Source: Megamonas sp. UBA1796
Lineage (GTDB): Bacteria; Bacillota; Negativicutes; Selenomonadales; Selenomonadaceae
Length of the DNA stretch: 64,000 nt
Direction of reading: 5' to 3'
NCBI GenBank assembly: GCA_002319795.1
Contig: DCFU01000048.1
Coordinates: forward strand, 1-64,000
Under the pieces are notes generated by a model. The model was given only the letters and a program-made list of their open reading frames with translations. It was not told where the DNA came from and searched no databases. The position numbers and the translations under genes are program-made. How positions within the stretch are numbered: the first letter of the stretch is position 1; each line of letters starts with the position of its first letter. Below are positions 8,957 to 18,477 of this stretch, one piece after another.

Positions 8957-9856
8957 ATGAATTTGTTTGTTTTAGGAACTAAATTATATAATTGCCAACG
9001 ATGGATTAACTATCGTTGTGTACTGGTATTTGCTGTCCGATGCTTGCTGCATAAGAAAGATACGGATGCTTTATATGCATTTCTCCAAAAAAATGATTTG
9101 AGAAAAGAGTTTATGAAGGTGCATCCACAGGTGTTTGCGCAGCTCACGCGGCATTTCTTTTTTCGTGCATCAAAGGTCGCGGAGCGCTTGGATATTATTC
9201 GCCGCACGTTTGATGCTTTGGAGTGCCATTTCAGTGAAGAAACTTTACACAATATTTATTTGGATGAAACTAAGCCGCAGACGATTCTGAAGATACCCTA
9301 TCAGGATACGGAAATGGCTTTGGTATTGTTCTTTCGTAATGGAGAAATCAGGGAAGGCGCCATGACACTGGCACTGACTTTGCGGGGGAAATTCGTCTAT
9401 CATGTCAATTTCTGGGTACTGGAGAATAAGGCCCAGGAAAAGGTCCTTTATATAGGGTGTCATCAAGGGTCGAAGGATGGTCTTGCCATGAATAAGGAAT
9501 TGACGAAATGCTTTTTTGGTTACAGGCCTAAGAATTTTATTCTTTTTGCGTTGCGTAATTTGGCAGAGGAATTAGAAGTTCGCCAGATGAAAGCTGTGTC
9601 TAACTACGGATTTTATGCGAACAATCATTATAGGAAAGACCGGAAATTAAGAACCTCATATGATGAGTTTTGGCAGGAATGTGGTGGGGAAGAATCCGCT
9701 ACAGATAAAAGGTTTTTTGATATTCCGATGCAGGAGCAGCGGAAAACGATGGAACAGGTTCCTACAAGGAAGCGGGCTACATACCGCAAGCGATTTGAAT
9801 TCCTTGATGGAATTGCCAACGCCATGCAGGAGAATTTTTTACAGTTGCGTAGATAG
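8957..9856 (+). CDS. DUF535 (VirK/YbjX-like) family protein
   Basis: A 299-residue cytosolic protein resembling the VirK/YbjX (DUF535) family, recognised by the central segments with GAMTLALTLRGKFVYHVNFWVLE, a YIGCHQG loop and a conserved SNYGFYANNHYRKDR near residue 220. Biochemical function of the family is not established; members in enteric bacteria are linked to envelope stress and virulence. I chose ATG 8957 (AAGG-rich ribosome site about 12 nt upstream) over GTG 8912, which lacks one and sits almost at the predicted transcript start. It is monocistronic, bounded by its own promoter and a strong terminator. Confidence 0.75.
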   Translation: MNLFVLGTKLYNCQRWINYRCVLVFAVRCLLHKKDTDALYAFLQKNDLRKEFMKVHPQVFAQLTRHFFFRASKVAERLDIIRRTFDALECHFSEETLHNIYLDETKPQTILKIPYQDTEMALVLFFRNGEIREGAMTLALTLRGKFVYHVNFWVLENKAQEKVLYIGCHQGSKDGLAMNKELTKCFFGYRPKNFILFALRNLAEELEVRQMKAVSNYGFYANNHYRKDRKLRTSYDEFWQECGGEESATDKRFFDIPMQEQRKTMEQVPTRKRATYRKRFEFLDGIANAMQENFLQLRR

Positions 9857-9875
9857 AATTACTGCGCATATAGGG

Positions 9876-9921
9876 CGCTTCCACTTATAGAAGAGTGATT
9901 TCTATAAGTGGAGGCGTTTTT
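9876..9921 (+). terminator. Rho-independent terminator after the DUF535 gene
   Basis: A 17-bp stem (9876-9892 with 9900-9916, one G-T pair) closes a 7-nt loop and is followed by a run of T residues. Confidence 0.9.
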
Positions 9922-10052
9922 ATGTGAGCAGCAGGTAGCTGATTTTATATTTTGCATATGCAGGCCCAAATAAATCTTTTGTTTTAAAACAACATTTTGC
10001 AGGACTTTTGGTTTATTTGACGAATATTAAATAGTAAAGAGGAGATGATTTA

Positions 10053-10280
10053 GTGATAGAGAAGAATAATAACTTTTATGATATATCCCCAAAACCGATA
10101 TTTAGCTACAATGCCCTTCCGGATGGCAATCTGAAGCTTAGCATAGAGGGAAGTTCTGTTATAATTTCGGCGGAAAATTTGGTTGCGGCTCTTGCATCAT
10201 GGCTTGAAGATGGGCCGGGAAAGAAAATGTTGTCAGATGATGAGCGAGAAAGGATAATGGCGAGTTTTTATCGGGCATGA
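10053..10280 (+). CDS. Small hypothetical protein, 75 aa
   Basis: I do not recognise this protein. It starts at GTG with a good AAAGAGGAG ribosome site about 8 nt upstream and is acidic to neutral with no membrane segment or signal peptide. The middle shows alternating beta-like hydrophobics (LKLSIEGSSVIISAENLVAAL), and an acidic tail contains SDDERERIMASFYRA. It stands alone between two terminators, so it is probably its own transcription unit. The ribosome site and flanking terminator favour a real gene. Confidence 0.55.
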   Translation: MIEKNNNFYDISPKPIFSYNALPDGNLKLSIEGSSVIISAENLVAALASWLEDGPGKKMLSDDERERIMASFYRA

Positions 10281-10345
10281 GAATCCTCCTCGTATATATG
10301 ATTGCTTTTTCGCTGGGAATGGGATGTTGTATTTGTATGTTGGAC

Positions 10346-10388
10346 AGACTGTCGCAGCAGAGCTTTATGCTGCCGACAGTCTTTTTTT
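10346..10388 (+). terminator. Rho-independent terminator
   Basis: AGACTGTCG(G)CAGCA arms at 10346-10359 and 10368-10382 with one bulged base and a short loop, followed by seven T residues. It closes the small-gene unit upstream of the first chemoreceptor. Confidence 0.85.
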
Positions 10389-10525
10389 GTTATTTGTAGG
10401 ATTTCTTAGTTGTCCAGCCCATTTTATAGTGTCTGTATTTTTGAAATTATTGGTTTTTTAAAAGGATTTTGTAATTTAATACCGAAATAGGTAATAATAA
10501 AAATAAAATAAATAGGGGTGGTAAT

Positions 10526-12247
10526 ATGCAATGGTTCCATCAGCTGAAGATTAAACAAAAACTGGGTTTTCTTGTCGGGTTACTGAGTTTAGCTATTTTG
10601 ATTGTAGGAGGTTTTGGTTACTGGAACTTAAAGCAGAGTAATATATATTTGGATTCCATGTATGAAAATAATATGATGCAGGCAAAGCTGGCATATAGCA
10701 ATCAAATCTCAGTCGGAGAAATTCGCAACAATATATTTGAACTTATGCTTACGAAAAGTGTGGCGGATAATCAGAAGCTTTGGCAGGATATAGAACAGGG
10801 GCGGCTGGAATATAGTGATAATTTTAAGAAACTTGGACAGATGCCTTTGTCTGCTGAACAAAAAAAGAATTTTCAGAAACTCAGCGAAATAATTGTCAAA
10901 TATAAAGAAGGGAATAATGAAGCCTTAGCCCTGGCAAAAGAAAATAAGAATGCAGAAGCCTATGCAGTCTATAAAGCAAAGGTGGAAGATTCTGCGAATA
11001 CGACTATAAAAATATTGAATGATATGAGCAGCCTGGCTGAAAATGAAAGTAAAGCCATGAAGGAACAGGCCGATGCGAATCTGCGGCAGATGCAGCAGAT
11101 TTTCATTACGTTTACGATTATTACGATTATTTTAGGTGTTGTTTTAGGCGTTTTAATTATCAGGGAAATTGTGAAGAAATTGGGCGAGTCTGTTGATTTT
11201 TTGGGCAATGTAGCGGCAGGGGATTTTTCACAGGATGTAAAGGAAACAGCACTTAAGGATCGAACGGAATTTGGCAAACTTACCAATGCTATGAATCAGA
11301 TGAATCAAAATGTGCGTACTTTGATTAAGCAATTGGTGAATACATCAGAACAGGTGGCAGCGGCTTCACAGGAACTTGCGGCCAGTGCGGACCAGTCGTC
11401 AGAAGCTTCCAATCAGGTGGCAGGCTCTATTGAGAAAGTAGCTTATGGAGCCAAACGGCAGGTAGAGATTGCGATTGCTACGAACCATATAGTGGAAGAA
11501 ATGGCAAAAGGAATCCATCAGGTGACACAAAATACAATGAACGTTTCAGAATCGGCAGAAAAAACTTCCGAAGCTGCTCTGACAGGGAATCAGGCGATTG
11601 AGAAAACCCTGAACCAGATGAAACTGATTGAGACGTCGACCAGTAATACAGCCAATGCAGTAGACGAGTTGGATGTTCGTTCGAAACGTATCAGCGATAT
11701 GGTAAAATTGATTTCAGATATAGCAGAGCAGACGAATCTGTTATCCCTGAATGCTGCGATTGAAGCAGCGCGTGCGGGAGACGCAGGGCGGGGATTTTCG
11801 GTGGTTGCCGAAGAGGTAAGGAAACTTGCGGAAAAATCCGCAGAAGCAACCAAAGATATTACGAAAAATATCGTTGAAATTCAGGGTAAAACGCAGACGG
11901 CTGTTATATTCATGAAGGAGAGCCAGCGTGAGGTTGAAAACGGCTCGGAGCTTGTAAATATTGCACAGCGGAATTTTAATGAGATACTTGAGATGGTACA
12001 GGGAATTTCGGCAGAAATCAGTGATATCTCAGCTGCCGCAGAGCAGCTTACGGCTGGAACTGATGATGTGCTGAAGTCCGCAGGAGACGTTCATAGGGAA
12101 AGCCGTAAGGCAGCAGACGAAACGGAGACCATTGCGGCCGCCACAGAGGAACAGTCTGCATCTATTGGTGAAATTGCCTCGGCGAGTACGCATCTGGCCA
12201 ACTTGGCAGAAGAACTCCAGTCGGCAATTCAGAAGTTCAAAATATGA
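10526..12247 (+). CDS. Methyl-accepting chemotaxis protein (four-helix-bundle sensor type)
   Basis: Membrane chemoreceptor that would signal through CheW/CheA, none of which is in the window. Layout over 573 residues: TM1 about 12-33; an all-helical periplasmic region of about 155 residues suggesting a 4HB_MCP sensor; TM2 about 191-213; HAMP about 214-266; then the cytoplasmic coiled coil. The signalling tip has AEQTNLLSLNAAIEAARAGDAGRGFSVVAEEVRKLAE. It ends in a KFKI tail, as do its neighbours, and has no NWETF-type CheR tether. It has the same length and layout as the receptors at 19001 and 28113, so the three are probably paralogues. Confidence 0.93.
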   Translation: MQWFHQLKIKQKLGFLVGLLSLAILIVGGFGYWNLKQSNIYLDSMYENNMMQAKLAYSNQISVGEIRNNIFELMLTKSVADNQKLWQDIEQGRLEYSDNFKKLGQMPLSAEQKKNFQKLSEIIVKYKEGNNEALALAKENKNAEAYAVYKAKVEDSANTTIKILNDMSSLAENESKAMKEQADANLRQMQQIFITFTIITIILGVVLGVLIIREIVKKLGESVDFLGNVAAGDFSQDVKETALKDRTEFGKLTNAMNQMNQNVRTLIKQLVNTSEQVAAASQELAASADQSSEASNQVAGSIEKVAYGAKRQVEIAIATNHIVEEMAKGIHQVTQNTMNVSESAEKTSEAALTGNQAIEKTLNQMKLIETSTSNTANAVDELDVRSKRISDMVKLISDIAEQTNLLSLNAAIEAARAGDAGRGFSVVAEEVRKLAEKSAEATKDITKNIVEIQGKTQTAVIFMKESQREVENGSELVNIAQRNFNEILEMVQGISAEISDISAAAEQLTAGTDDVLKSAGDVHRESRKAADETETIAAATEEQSASIGEIASASTHLANLAEELQSAIQKFKI

Positions 12248-12435
12248 TGCTGGTTCGGGTATATTATCCAGGGCTGCTGTTTACAGGGACGGTGTGGGAG
12301 ATTTTTGCAGCAGGAGAAGGATGATTCGAAGCAAGAATGTATGTGTAATAACTTGTATATATTGTCAGATTTTATTTGGCAGGAGATATAAAGAAACTGT
12401 ATGTCCAATGATAGGCGGTATGAGGAGGGCTGGCA

Positions 12436-14424
12436 ATGCAAGTACGCATGTCAATTACCAACAAGTTAATCCTGGGGATGTTAGGTCTTTCTTTTTTCGT
12501 TACGATATTTGTTATGGGTCCTGCTTTGTATCTGATGGACAATTATATCGGGCAAAGTGCGCAAAATGCGGCTGTAGGGGGCATGGAGGGTTTGGAGCAT
12601 TTGCTGGAAACCCGGAAACAGTCTGCTATGAATTTTGCGGAGATGATTGCTGCTAACCCTAAGGTTGTTCAATTTGTTGCTGCTGAAGATACCGAAAATG
12701 TTTTGGCAACAGTTGGTGCGCTGGCTAAAAGAACAGATATTGATTTTATCACGATTACCAATAAGGATGGACGGGTTATTGGACGGACGCATGCCCCGGA
12801 GCAGAAGGGCGATATGGTCACCAATCAGGATAACGTAGTGTCTGCTCTAAAAGGGGAGGCATTGGCAGCTGTTGAGTCCGGAACGGCAGTAAAACTGTCA
12901 GCGCGTGCAGGTGCGCCGGTCAAGGATGAGCAGGGACAGGTGATAGGAGTTATCTCTGCGGGTTATGATGTGAGTAATGGTAAATTGCTGGATTTTGCCA
13001 AGGAAATGTTCCATACAGACATGACACTATTCCTGAATGATGTACGCGTAGCAACTACGGTCATGAAGGATGGTGAAAGGGTTGTTGGAACCAAACTGGA
13101 TCCGAAAATAGCTGATATTGTTTTAAACCAGAACAAAGCTTATCAAGGAAAAACAAATATTCTCGATATGCCCTATTATACTTCCTACATGCCGTTATTG
13201 GGGGCTGATAAACAGATCATAGGTGTTGTCTTTTCCGGGCAGAAAATGGAGGAGTCTATCGCGGCCCGAAATCAGTTGCTGTATCTGGTAGGTGGAATAT
13301 GGCTGGGAATTACTTTGTTGGCTTTCTTTGTTATTGTGTATCTGTCAAAGCGTTTCCTGCAGCCAATCAAGGATTTGATCAAAGGGACAGAACAGGTGGC
13401 AACCGGAGATCTTACGCGTATGATTCAAGTAGATTCACAGGATGAGTTCGGTATTCTGGCGGATCAGTTCAATCATATGATAGTGCGGCTCAAAAAGTTA
13501 TTGGGACAGGCGCATGCGGCAGAGGAGAAACTCGTAGCGGCGGCAGGAGATATCCACTTGCGCACCAACGAATCGGCCCAGGCTTCCGAGCAGGTATCAC
13601 AATCCATCGTGGAGGTTGCCGGTGCGGCACAGAAACAGCTTTCTTCGGTTATTACGACGTCTAAAAATGTAGATGTCATGTCCAGCGAAGTGGATGCTGC
13701 CATGGAGAAGTCCCAACAGGTGGTCATGGTTTCTGATCAGACAGCGGCATCGGCACATGCTGGGAATCGTATTGTCGAGCAGGCAATTAAACAGATGACG
13801 TCAATTGAGCAGGCTGTGGACAATATGGGGAAAGCGGTTATGATACTGGATGGGCAGTCCAAGGAAATCGGTAAGATTACGAACGCGATTGTTGATATAG
13901 CCGGGCAGACAAACCTGCTGGCACTTAATGCAGCGGTGGAGGCGGCCCGAGCTGGTACGCATGGCCGGGGCTTTGCTGTGGTTGCGGAGGAGATTCGCAA
14001 GCTGGCCGAAGCGTCCGCCCTGTCTGCGGAAAATATCGGTACGCTCATAAGGCAGATACAGGAAGAGACACAGAGTACGGTTGCGGAAATGCAGAAGGGC
14101 ATGGAGGAAGTACACAGCGGAACGGAAGTATTCTCACAGGCGGGAAAAGCTTTCGGTGATATCATGCAGCATTCGGAAAGTGTTTTGCAGGGCGTGGCTT
14201 CGGTTGTGGCGAATATCAAGGCTTTGGCGCAGAGCCGGGAGCATGTTGTTCAGGAAATTAAAGATATAGAGATTCTTAGCCAAAGCGTGAGCAGCCAGAC
14301 AGAAACTATTTCGGCGGCTACGGAAGAACAAACGGCGAGTATGTCGGAAATGGCATCACATAGTCAGAATCTCATGGATACGGCAGAAGGACTGAAGAAG
14401 GCGATTTCTCAGTTTAAGATGTAA
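12436..14424 (+). CDS. Methyl-accepting chemotaxis protein (Cache sensor)
   Basis: 662-residue receptor. TM1 is about residues 11-34; the large extracytoplasmic region (about 35-280) resembles the Cache_3-Cache_2 fusion type, with a DIDFITITNKDGRVIGRTH strand-turn segment and MTLFLNDVRVATTV followed by GTKLD. TM2 is about 281-304, followed by HAMP (about 304-358) and the MCP signalling domain with AGQTNLLALNAAVEAARAGTHGRGFAVVAEEIRKLAE. Such sensors often bind small carboxylates, but the ligand is not readable here. The ATG follows GAGGAGGG at 6 nt. It ends 165 nt from the convergent receptor gene, with a shared hairpin between them. Confidence 0.92.
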   Translation: MQVRMSITNKLILGMLGLSFFVTIFVMGPALYLMDNYIGQSAQNAAVGGMEGLEHLLETRKQSAMNFAEMIAANPKVVQFVAAEDTENVLATVGALAKRTDIDFITITNKDGRVIGRTHAPEQKGDMVTNQDNVVSALKGEALAAVESGTAVKLSARAGAPVKDEQGQVIGVISAGYDVSNGKLLDFAKEMFHTDMTLFLNDVRVATTVMKDGERVVGTKLDPKIADIVLNQNKAYQGKTNILDMPYYTSYMPLLGADKQIIGVVFSGQKMEESIAARNQLLYLVGGIWLGITLLAFFVIVYLSKRFLQPIKDLIKGTEQVATGDLTRMIQVDSQDEFGILADQFNHMIVRLKKLLGQAHAAEEKLVAAAGDIHLRTNESAQASEQVSQSIVEVAGAAQKQLSSVITTSKNVDVMSSEVDAAMEKSQQVVMVSDQTAASAHAGNRIVEQAIKQMTSIEQAVDNMGKAVMILDGQSKEIGKITNAIVDIAGQTNLLALNAAVEAARAGTHGRGFAVVAEEIRKLAEASALSAENIGTLIRQIQEETQSTVAEMQKGMEEVHSGTEVFSQAGKAFGDIMQHSESVLQGVASVVANIKALAQSREHVVQEIKDIEILSQSVSSQTETISAATEEQTASMSEMASHSQNLMDTAEGLKKAISQFKM

Positions 14425-14503
14425 TTTATCAGGATGTTTGTTATTGCATAAGTGTGGCAAAAAGCGGAGACGCTGTAGGCAAGATCTTCTGTTATTGCTA
14501 TCT

Positions 14504-14537
14504 AAAGGCCCCGTTGCACATTGCAACGGGGCCTTTT
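14504..14537. terminator. Bidirectional terminator between convergent chemoreceptor genes
   Basis: A 15-bp perfect stem (14504-14518 with 14522-14536) closes a 3-nt loop. A-rich and T-rich ends mean it can act on both strands, between the gene ending at 14424 (plus) and the one ending at 14589 (minus). Confidence 0.9.
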
Positions 14538-14588
14538 AGCAAAGATATGGGCTTTATAAATTTGTTGAATCAACTAGACTGCTTCCTA

Positions 14589-16628
14589 TTAGGAAACACG
14601 GAATTTGTGGATGGCGTCCTGAAGGCCTGTGGCCAGGGTTGCCAATTCCTTACTGGCAGAGGCAATTGATTCTGCGGAAGCGGCTTGCTCCTGTGTAGCC
14701 GAGGAAACCGACTGGGTGTGTTCTTCTGTTTTTTTGCTTAAGGTATCCATTTGTTTTACGGAAGTTACGATTTTTTCGCTATTGTTTGCTATATGATCAA
14801 TAGCCAGGGAAATTTCCTTGATTTGTCCAGTGGAATTTGTTACAGCCGCCAGAATTTCCTCAAAAGCTTTTCCTGCTTTATTTACAACCTGCGACCCAGC
14901 TTTTACTTCTTCTGAACCACTATCCATCGCAATCACAGCTTGTTGTGTCTCTTCCTGAATATCTTTGATGAGTTGGGCGATTTGTCCAGTTGCATTCTGC
15001 GATTGCTCAGCCAGCTTGCGAACTTCTTCGGCGACGACGGCAAAACCACGGCCGGCTTCTCCGGCACGGGCGGCTTCGATAGCTGCATTCAAGGCGAGAA
15101 GATTTGTCTGGCTGGCAATATCAGAAATCGTAGTGACAATCTGGCCGATTTCCGAAGATCTGGTCCCCAGTTTTTTGACGACTTTGCTGGAACTGTCAAC
15201 GGTTTTTTCGATTTGTGTCATTTGTACGATGGCTTTTCCGATAGCCTGATTTCCTTCATTTGCATTTTGGGCCATTTGCGTGGATTGGTCAGCAACCTGC
15301 GTACTGGTTGCTGCTACCTGCTGCAGTCCGGCAGACATCTGCTCGACTGCAATCGTAGATTCGTTTGCTGCGGTTTTTTGATTTTCAGTTTGGGCAGCGA
15401 TATTGGCAATCGAGTCTGCTACCTGTGTTGTTGATTGTGCAGATTGCTCAGCACTGGCAGTCAGTTCCTCGCTGGAGGCAGCCAGTTGTTCCATTTGCAA
15501 CCGGATTTTACCAATCAATTTTTGCAGATTGTCCCGCATTTTTTCGAAACCTGTATAAAGTTGTCCGAGTTCGTCCTCCCGCTGCAGTGCCACAGCATGT
15601 GTACGGAAATCGCCATTCGCCAGCAGCATGCATTCATCGCGTAAGAGTTCGATTGGTTTGGTGAATTGCCTGGCAATGAACAGGATGGCGAAGATGGCCA
15701 GAAGCATACAGAAGACAGATGCTGCAAGCATTGACCAGGATAAATGATATACCGCTGCAAGCCCTTCACTTTCAGGAGCAGCGACTGTCAGTATCCAGCG
15801 TTGTCCGCCAGGGAGATCAATCGGCGTCATTACGGCGATACGCTTGATTTGATCTATGAAGGTATATGTACCAAGGCTTTGTGCATCCGATTGTACAGCC
15901 TGCTGCATGAGTGAGATTAAATGATCATCCAGCTCAGTTGCCTGCAGCCCAAGTTCAGGATTGATTTTCTTTTCCATTAGATTCAGCTTTCCAACGAGCT
16001 CTGGTTTTTGTGGATGTGCGATGAGTATACCGGAATTGTCACTTAACTGACCATATCCGGTTTGGAGGAATTTCATCGTATCCATAGAAGCACTGAGTTT
16101 TTCCATCAATACGGTTCCCGTGATTAACCCGACAACCTGCTGGTTCTGCAAAATTGGTACAGCAAAAACGACAGAGAGCTTTCCGGTTGTTTTCGAGATA
16201 ATTGGGTCTGAAAGTACTTTTTGCTTTGTAGCAAGAACTTTTTTAAAGAAATCCCTGTCCCCAATATTGGTATTGCTGTTGGCGTTATTATATCCGCTGC
16301 CATCCAGACGAATACAGAATACGCCCTCGAACATGTCGGAACGATTTTTGAGTTCGGCTAAAGCAGCAATAATCTGGTCCTTATTTTCATCTGGATGCTG
16401 AAAAACGGGGAAAGCTGCTAATCCCTCCAGCTGAGTAAAATTAAAATCCACCTTGTCCTTGACCCGGTTACTGTAATCTGTACCCACTGCTATAGCGTTT
16501 TTGTTCATATCCTCCATCAGGGAAGTCTTGGAAAAATAATAGCTTATGCCGGTCAATAAGAACAAGATAATAAGGACTACGGGCAATAAGGATAAAAGCA
16601 AGCGAATTTTTAGTCGTTTGATCTGCAT
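14589..16628 (-). CDS. Methyl-accepting chemotaxis protein (dCache-type sensor)
   Basis: 679-residue receptor on the opposite strand to its neighbours. TM1 is about 10-31; a dCache_1-like periplasmic domain (about 35-295) includes NIGDRDFFKKVLATKQ and TTGKLSVVFAVPIL and a second lobe with GILIAHPQ. TM2 is about 298-319, then HAMP, coiled coil and the tip ASQTNLLALNAAIEAARAGEAGRGFAVVAEEVRKLAE. The ligand pocket motif reads R-D-F-F where amino-acid sensors have R-x-W-Y, so a different ligand class is likely. AGGAGGG precedes the ATG. The C-terminus ends KFRVS. Confidence 0.92.
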   Translation of the reverse strand: MQIKRLKIRLLLSLLPVVLIILFLLTGISYYFSKTSLMEDMNKNAIAVGTDYSNRVKDKVDFNFTQLEGLAAFPVFQHPDENKDQIIAALAELKNRSDMFEGVFCIRLDGSGYNNANSNTNIGDRDFFKKVLATKQKVLSDPIISKTTGKLSVVFAVPILQNQQVVGLITGTVLMEKLSASMDTMKFLQTGYGQLSDNSGILIAHPQKPELVGKLNLMEKKINPELGLQATELDDHLISLMQQAVQSDAQSLGTYTFIDQIKRIAVMTPIDLPGGQRWILTVAAPESEGLAAVYHLSWSMLAASVFCMLLAIFAILFIARQFTKPIELLRDECMLLANGDFRTHAVALQREDELGQLYTGFEKMRDNLQKLIGKIRLQMEQLAASSEELTASAEQSAQSTTQVADSIANIAAQTENQKTAANESTIAVEQMSAGLQQVAATSTQVADQSTQMAQNANEGNQAIGKAIVQMTQIEKTVDSSSKVVKKLGTRSSEIGQIVTTISDIASQTNLLALNAAIEAARAGEAGRGFAVVAEEVRKLAEQSQNATGQIAQLIKDIQEETQQAVIAMDSGSEEVKAGSQVVNKAGKAFEEILAAVTNSTGQIKEISLAIDHIANNSEKIVTSVKQMDTLSKKTEEHTQSVSSATQEQAASAESIASASKELATLATGLQDAIHKFRVS

Positions 16629-16716
16629 GTAGGTTCCCTCCTGTATAGGTTTCCATAATTTAACATCATATAAATTATGATACTGAATTTTGAATATTTT
16701 ATCTAATAGTATTTCT

Positions 16717-16745
16717 CTATCTCTAGCTATAGAGCTAGCTGATAG
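16717..16745. promoter_or_regulatory. Imperfect palindrome in the chemoreceptor / Na+-decarboxylase divergent region
   Basis: A core CTAGCT-ATAG-AGCTAG repeat is extended outward by CTATC/GATAG. It sits in the 281-bp region between the minus-strand receptor and the plus-strand decarboxylase subunit. It could be an operator; no regulator is adjacent. Confidence 0.3.
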
Positions 16746-16836
16746 GTAATATAACTTGGATGGATTGATTCTTTATACCTAAACTTGCTTTGCGCAATAT
16801 ATGCTGATTTTACAAAATAACAAATATATAAATTTA

Positions 16837-16865
16837 TTGCGATTATTCAAAATATATGATAACAT
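16837..16865 (+). promoter_or_regulatory. Probable promoter of the Na+-decarboxylase beta-subunit gene
   Basis: TTGCGA (16837-16842), 17 bp, TAACAT (16860-16865), about 40 bp before the ribosome site. The match is moderate; the region is very AT-rich. Confidence 0.45.
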
Positions 16866-16909
16866 ATACTTTATATGGGAATATGGCCATAATATAGGGA
16901 GGCATGTAC

Positions 16910-18067
16910 ATGGAAGCATTAATGTTAGAGTATCCATGGCTGGATGAATTGTTGATGGGATTCATGGGGCTGACGTGGCAGCATGTAGTCATGTGGATTA
17001 TCAGTGGGCTGCTTATCTATCTCGCGGTTAAAAAGGATTATGAGCCAAATTTGCTGCTGCCAATAGGTTTTGGCGCTTTGCTGGCAAATATACCGCATTC
17101 ATCGGCTATATCACAGGTGGTTGGCGAGGAAGGCTTTTTGTGGGTATTATACAAGGGAGGCATTGCGAATGAATTGTTTCCCATTCTGATTTTTATAGCT
17201 ATTGGTGCCATGTGTGATTTTACGCCGCTTATACAACGGCCAATTGTCATGCTGTTCGCTGCAGCTGCACAGTTCGGCATATTCGGTACAGCAGTTCTTG
17301 CCGCCATGCTGGGTTTTTCTTTTGAGAATGCAGCATCGATTGGTATCATAGGAGCAGCGGACGGTCCTACCACGATTTATGTTGCGAGTCGTTTTGCACA
17401 GGATCTGTTGGGCCCGCTTTCTGTGGCAGCATATTCTTATATGTCGCTGGTACCAATCATACAGCCTCCGGTAATCAAGGCGCTCACAACGCCGCAGGAA
17501 CGCCGCATACGTATGGGATACCAAGAAGGTAAACCGATTTCTAAGACGACGCTGTTCTTATTCCCGGTTATGGTCGTACTGATTGCCGGTATCGTGGCGC
17601 CTATTTCTGTAGCGCTTATTGGGAGCCTGATGTTTGGCAATATACTTAAAGTATCCGGTGTGGTAGATAATCTTTCTGAATGTGCGCAGAATGAGCTGTC
17701 CAATCTGGTCACGCTGTTGTTAGGTGTTACGATCGGTGGTACGATGTCAGGTGAGAATTTCCTGACCATGCAGGTTGCTATGATTATGGGGCTTGGTGCC
17801 ATTGCTTTTATTTTCGATACAGCGGGTGGCGTGCTGTTTGCCAAACTGCTGAATTTGTTCCGGACCGAGAAAATCAATCCGATGATCGGTGCCTGCGGTA
17901 TATCGGCTTTTCCGATGTCCGGCCGTGTCATCGCTAAAATGGCCTTGCAGGAAGATCATACGAATTTTATCATCCAACATGCAATTGGTGTGAATGTAGC
18001 TGGCCAGATTGCATCCGTTGTAGCTGGCGGCATAGTTCTGGCTTTAATTCCGGCATTGGCAAAATAA
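16910..18067 (+). CDS. Sodium ion-translocating decarboxylase beta subunit (OadB/MmdB/GcdB family)
   Basis: Integral membrane subunit that couples decarboxylation of carboxybiotin to Na+ export, as in oxaloacetate, methylmalonyl-CoA or glutaconyl-CoA decarboxylases. The 385-residue protein is hydrophobic with about nine to eleven membrane segments. It carries the family hallmark GIIGAADGPTTIYV with the Na+-site aspartate, the MSGENFLTM stretch, and a C-terminal ACGISAFPMSGRVIAKMA. I start at ATG 16910, 7 nt after AGGGAGG; the ATG at 16904 is too close. No carboxyltransferase alpha subunit or biotin carrier lies nearby, so the substrate cannot be assigned. Confidence 0.9.
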   Translation: MEALMLEYPWLDELLMGFMGLTWQHVVMWIISGLLIYLAVKKDYEPNLLLPIGFGALLANIPHSSAISQVVGEEGFLWVLYKGGIANELFPILIFIAIGAMCDFTPLIQRPIVMLFAAAAQFGIFGTAVLAAMLGFSFENAASIGIIGAADGPTTIYVASRFAQDLLGPLSVAAYSYMSLVPIIQPPVIKALTTPQERRIRMGYQEGKPISKTTLFLFPVMVVLIAGIVAPISVALIGSLMFGNILKVSGVVDNLSECAQNELSNLVTLLLGVTIGGTMSGENFLTMQVAMIMGLGAIAFIFDTAGGVLFAKLLNLFRTEKINPMIGACGISAFPMSGRVIAKMALQEDHTNFIIQHAIGVNVAGQIASVVAGGIVLALIPALAK

Positions 18068-18082
18068 TAAGGAGGGTTTTGG

Positions 18083-18226
18083 ATGGGAACAGAAGTTATG
18101 AAGGCATTCACTATGATGGCAATCGCGTTGCCAACGATGTTCCTCGTAATTGTTGGTTTCATTATTGCTACGACGCTGCTGCGTAAGGCGTTTCCGGCAA
18201 CGGATGAAGATACAGATGAGTCCTGA
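18083..18226 (+). CDS. 47-aa membrane peptide, probable OadG-like small decarboxylase subunit
   Basis: Short gene 15 nt after the beta subunit, with an AAGGAGGG ribosome site. The product has one membrane helix (about residues 11-33), a basic LLRKAF turn and an acidic tail (DEDTDES). Small gamma/delta subunits of Na+ decarboxylases have this design: one N-terminal helix anchoring the soluble subunits. The assignment rests on position and shape rather than on a recognised motif. It lacks the Pro/Ala-rich extension of longer OadG proteins. Confidence 0.65.
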   Translation: MGTEVMKAFTMMAIALPTMFLVIVGFIIATTLLRKAFPATDEDTDES

Positions 18227-18373
18227 GGCGGTATTGGTGGGCCACGTGTGATACGGAAATCAGGTTTCTTTGTATAAGCAGTATACTATGTAAATAAATC
18301 TGTTATTGCCTGCGGCAGGCATTGGTTCTTAACTGAAAGGTACAATGATTTTAATAATAGAGTATTTTTACAG

Positions 18374-18410
18374 GCAGCAAGTCGGTCTTATCTCCGACTT
18401 GCTGCTTTTT
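18374..18410 (+). terminator. Rho-independent terminator after the decarboxylase pair
   Basis: A 12-bp perfect stem GCAGCAAGTCGG / CCGACTTGCTGC (18374-18385, 18394-18405) with an 8-nt loop is followed by five T residues. Confidence 0.9.
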
Positions 18411-18477
18411 GGCGTTGTAGGATATGCTATCGGTTTTGGCCGGTATGTTTTTGCTTTGAGATGCTATTATGCATCGC

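Noticed and set aside
10440..10525. Possible sigma-28 (TAAA-N15-CCGATA) promoter before the first receptor
   Set aside because: TAAA and ACCGAAAT are present but 18 bp apart instead of about 15 and mismatched; none of the other receptors shows a better match.
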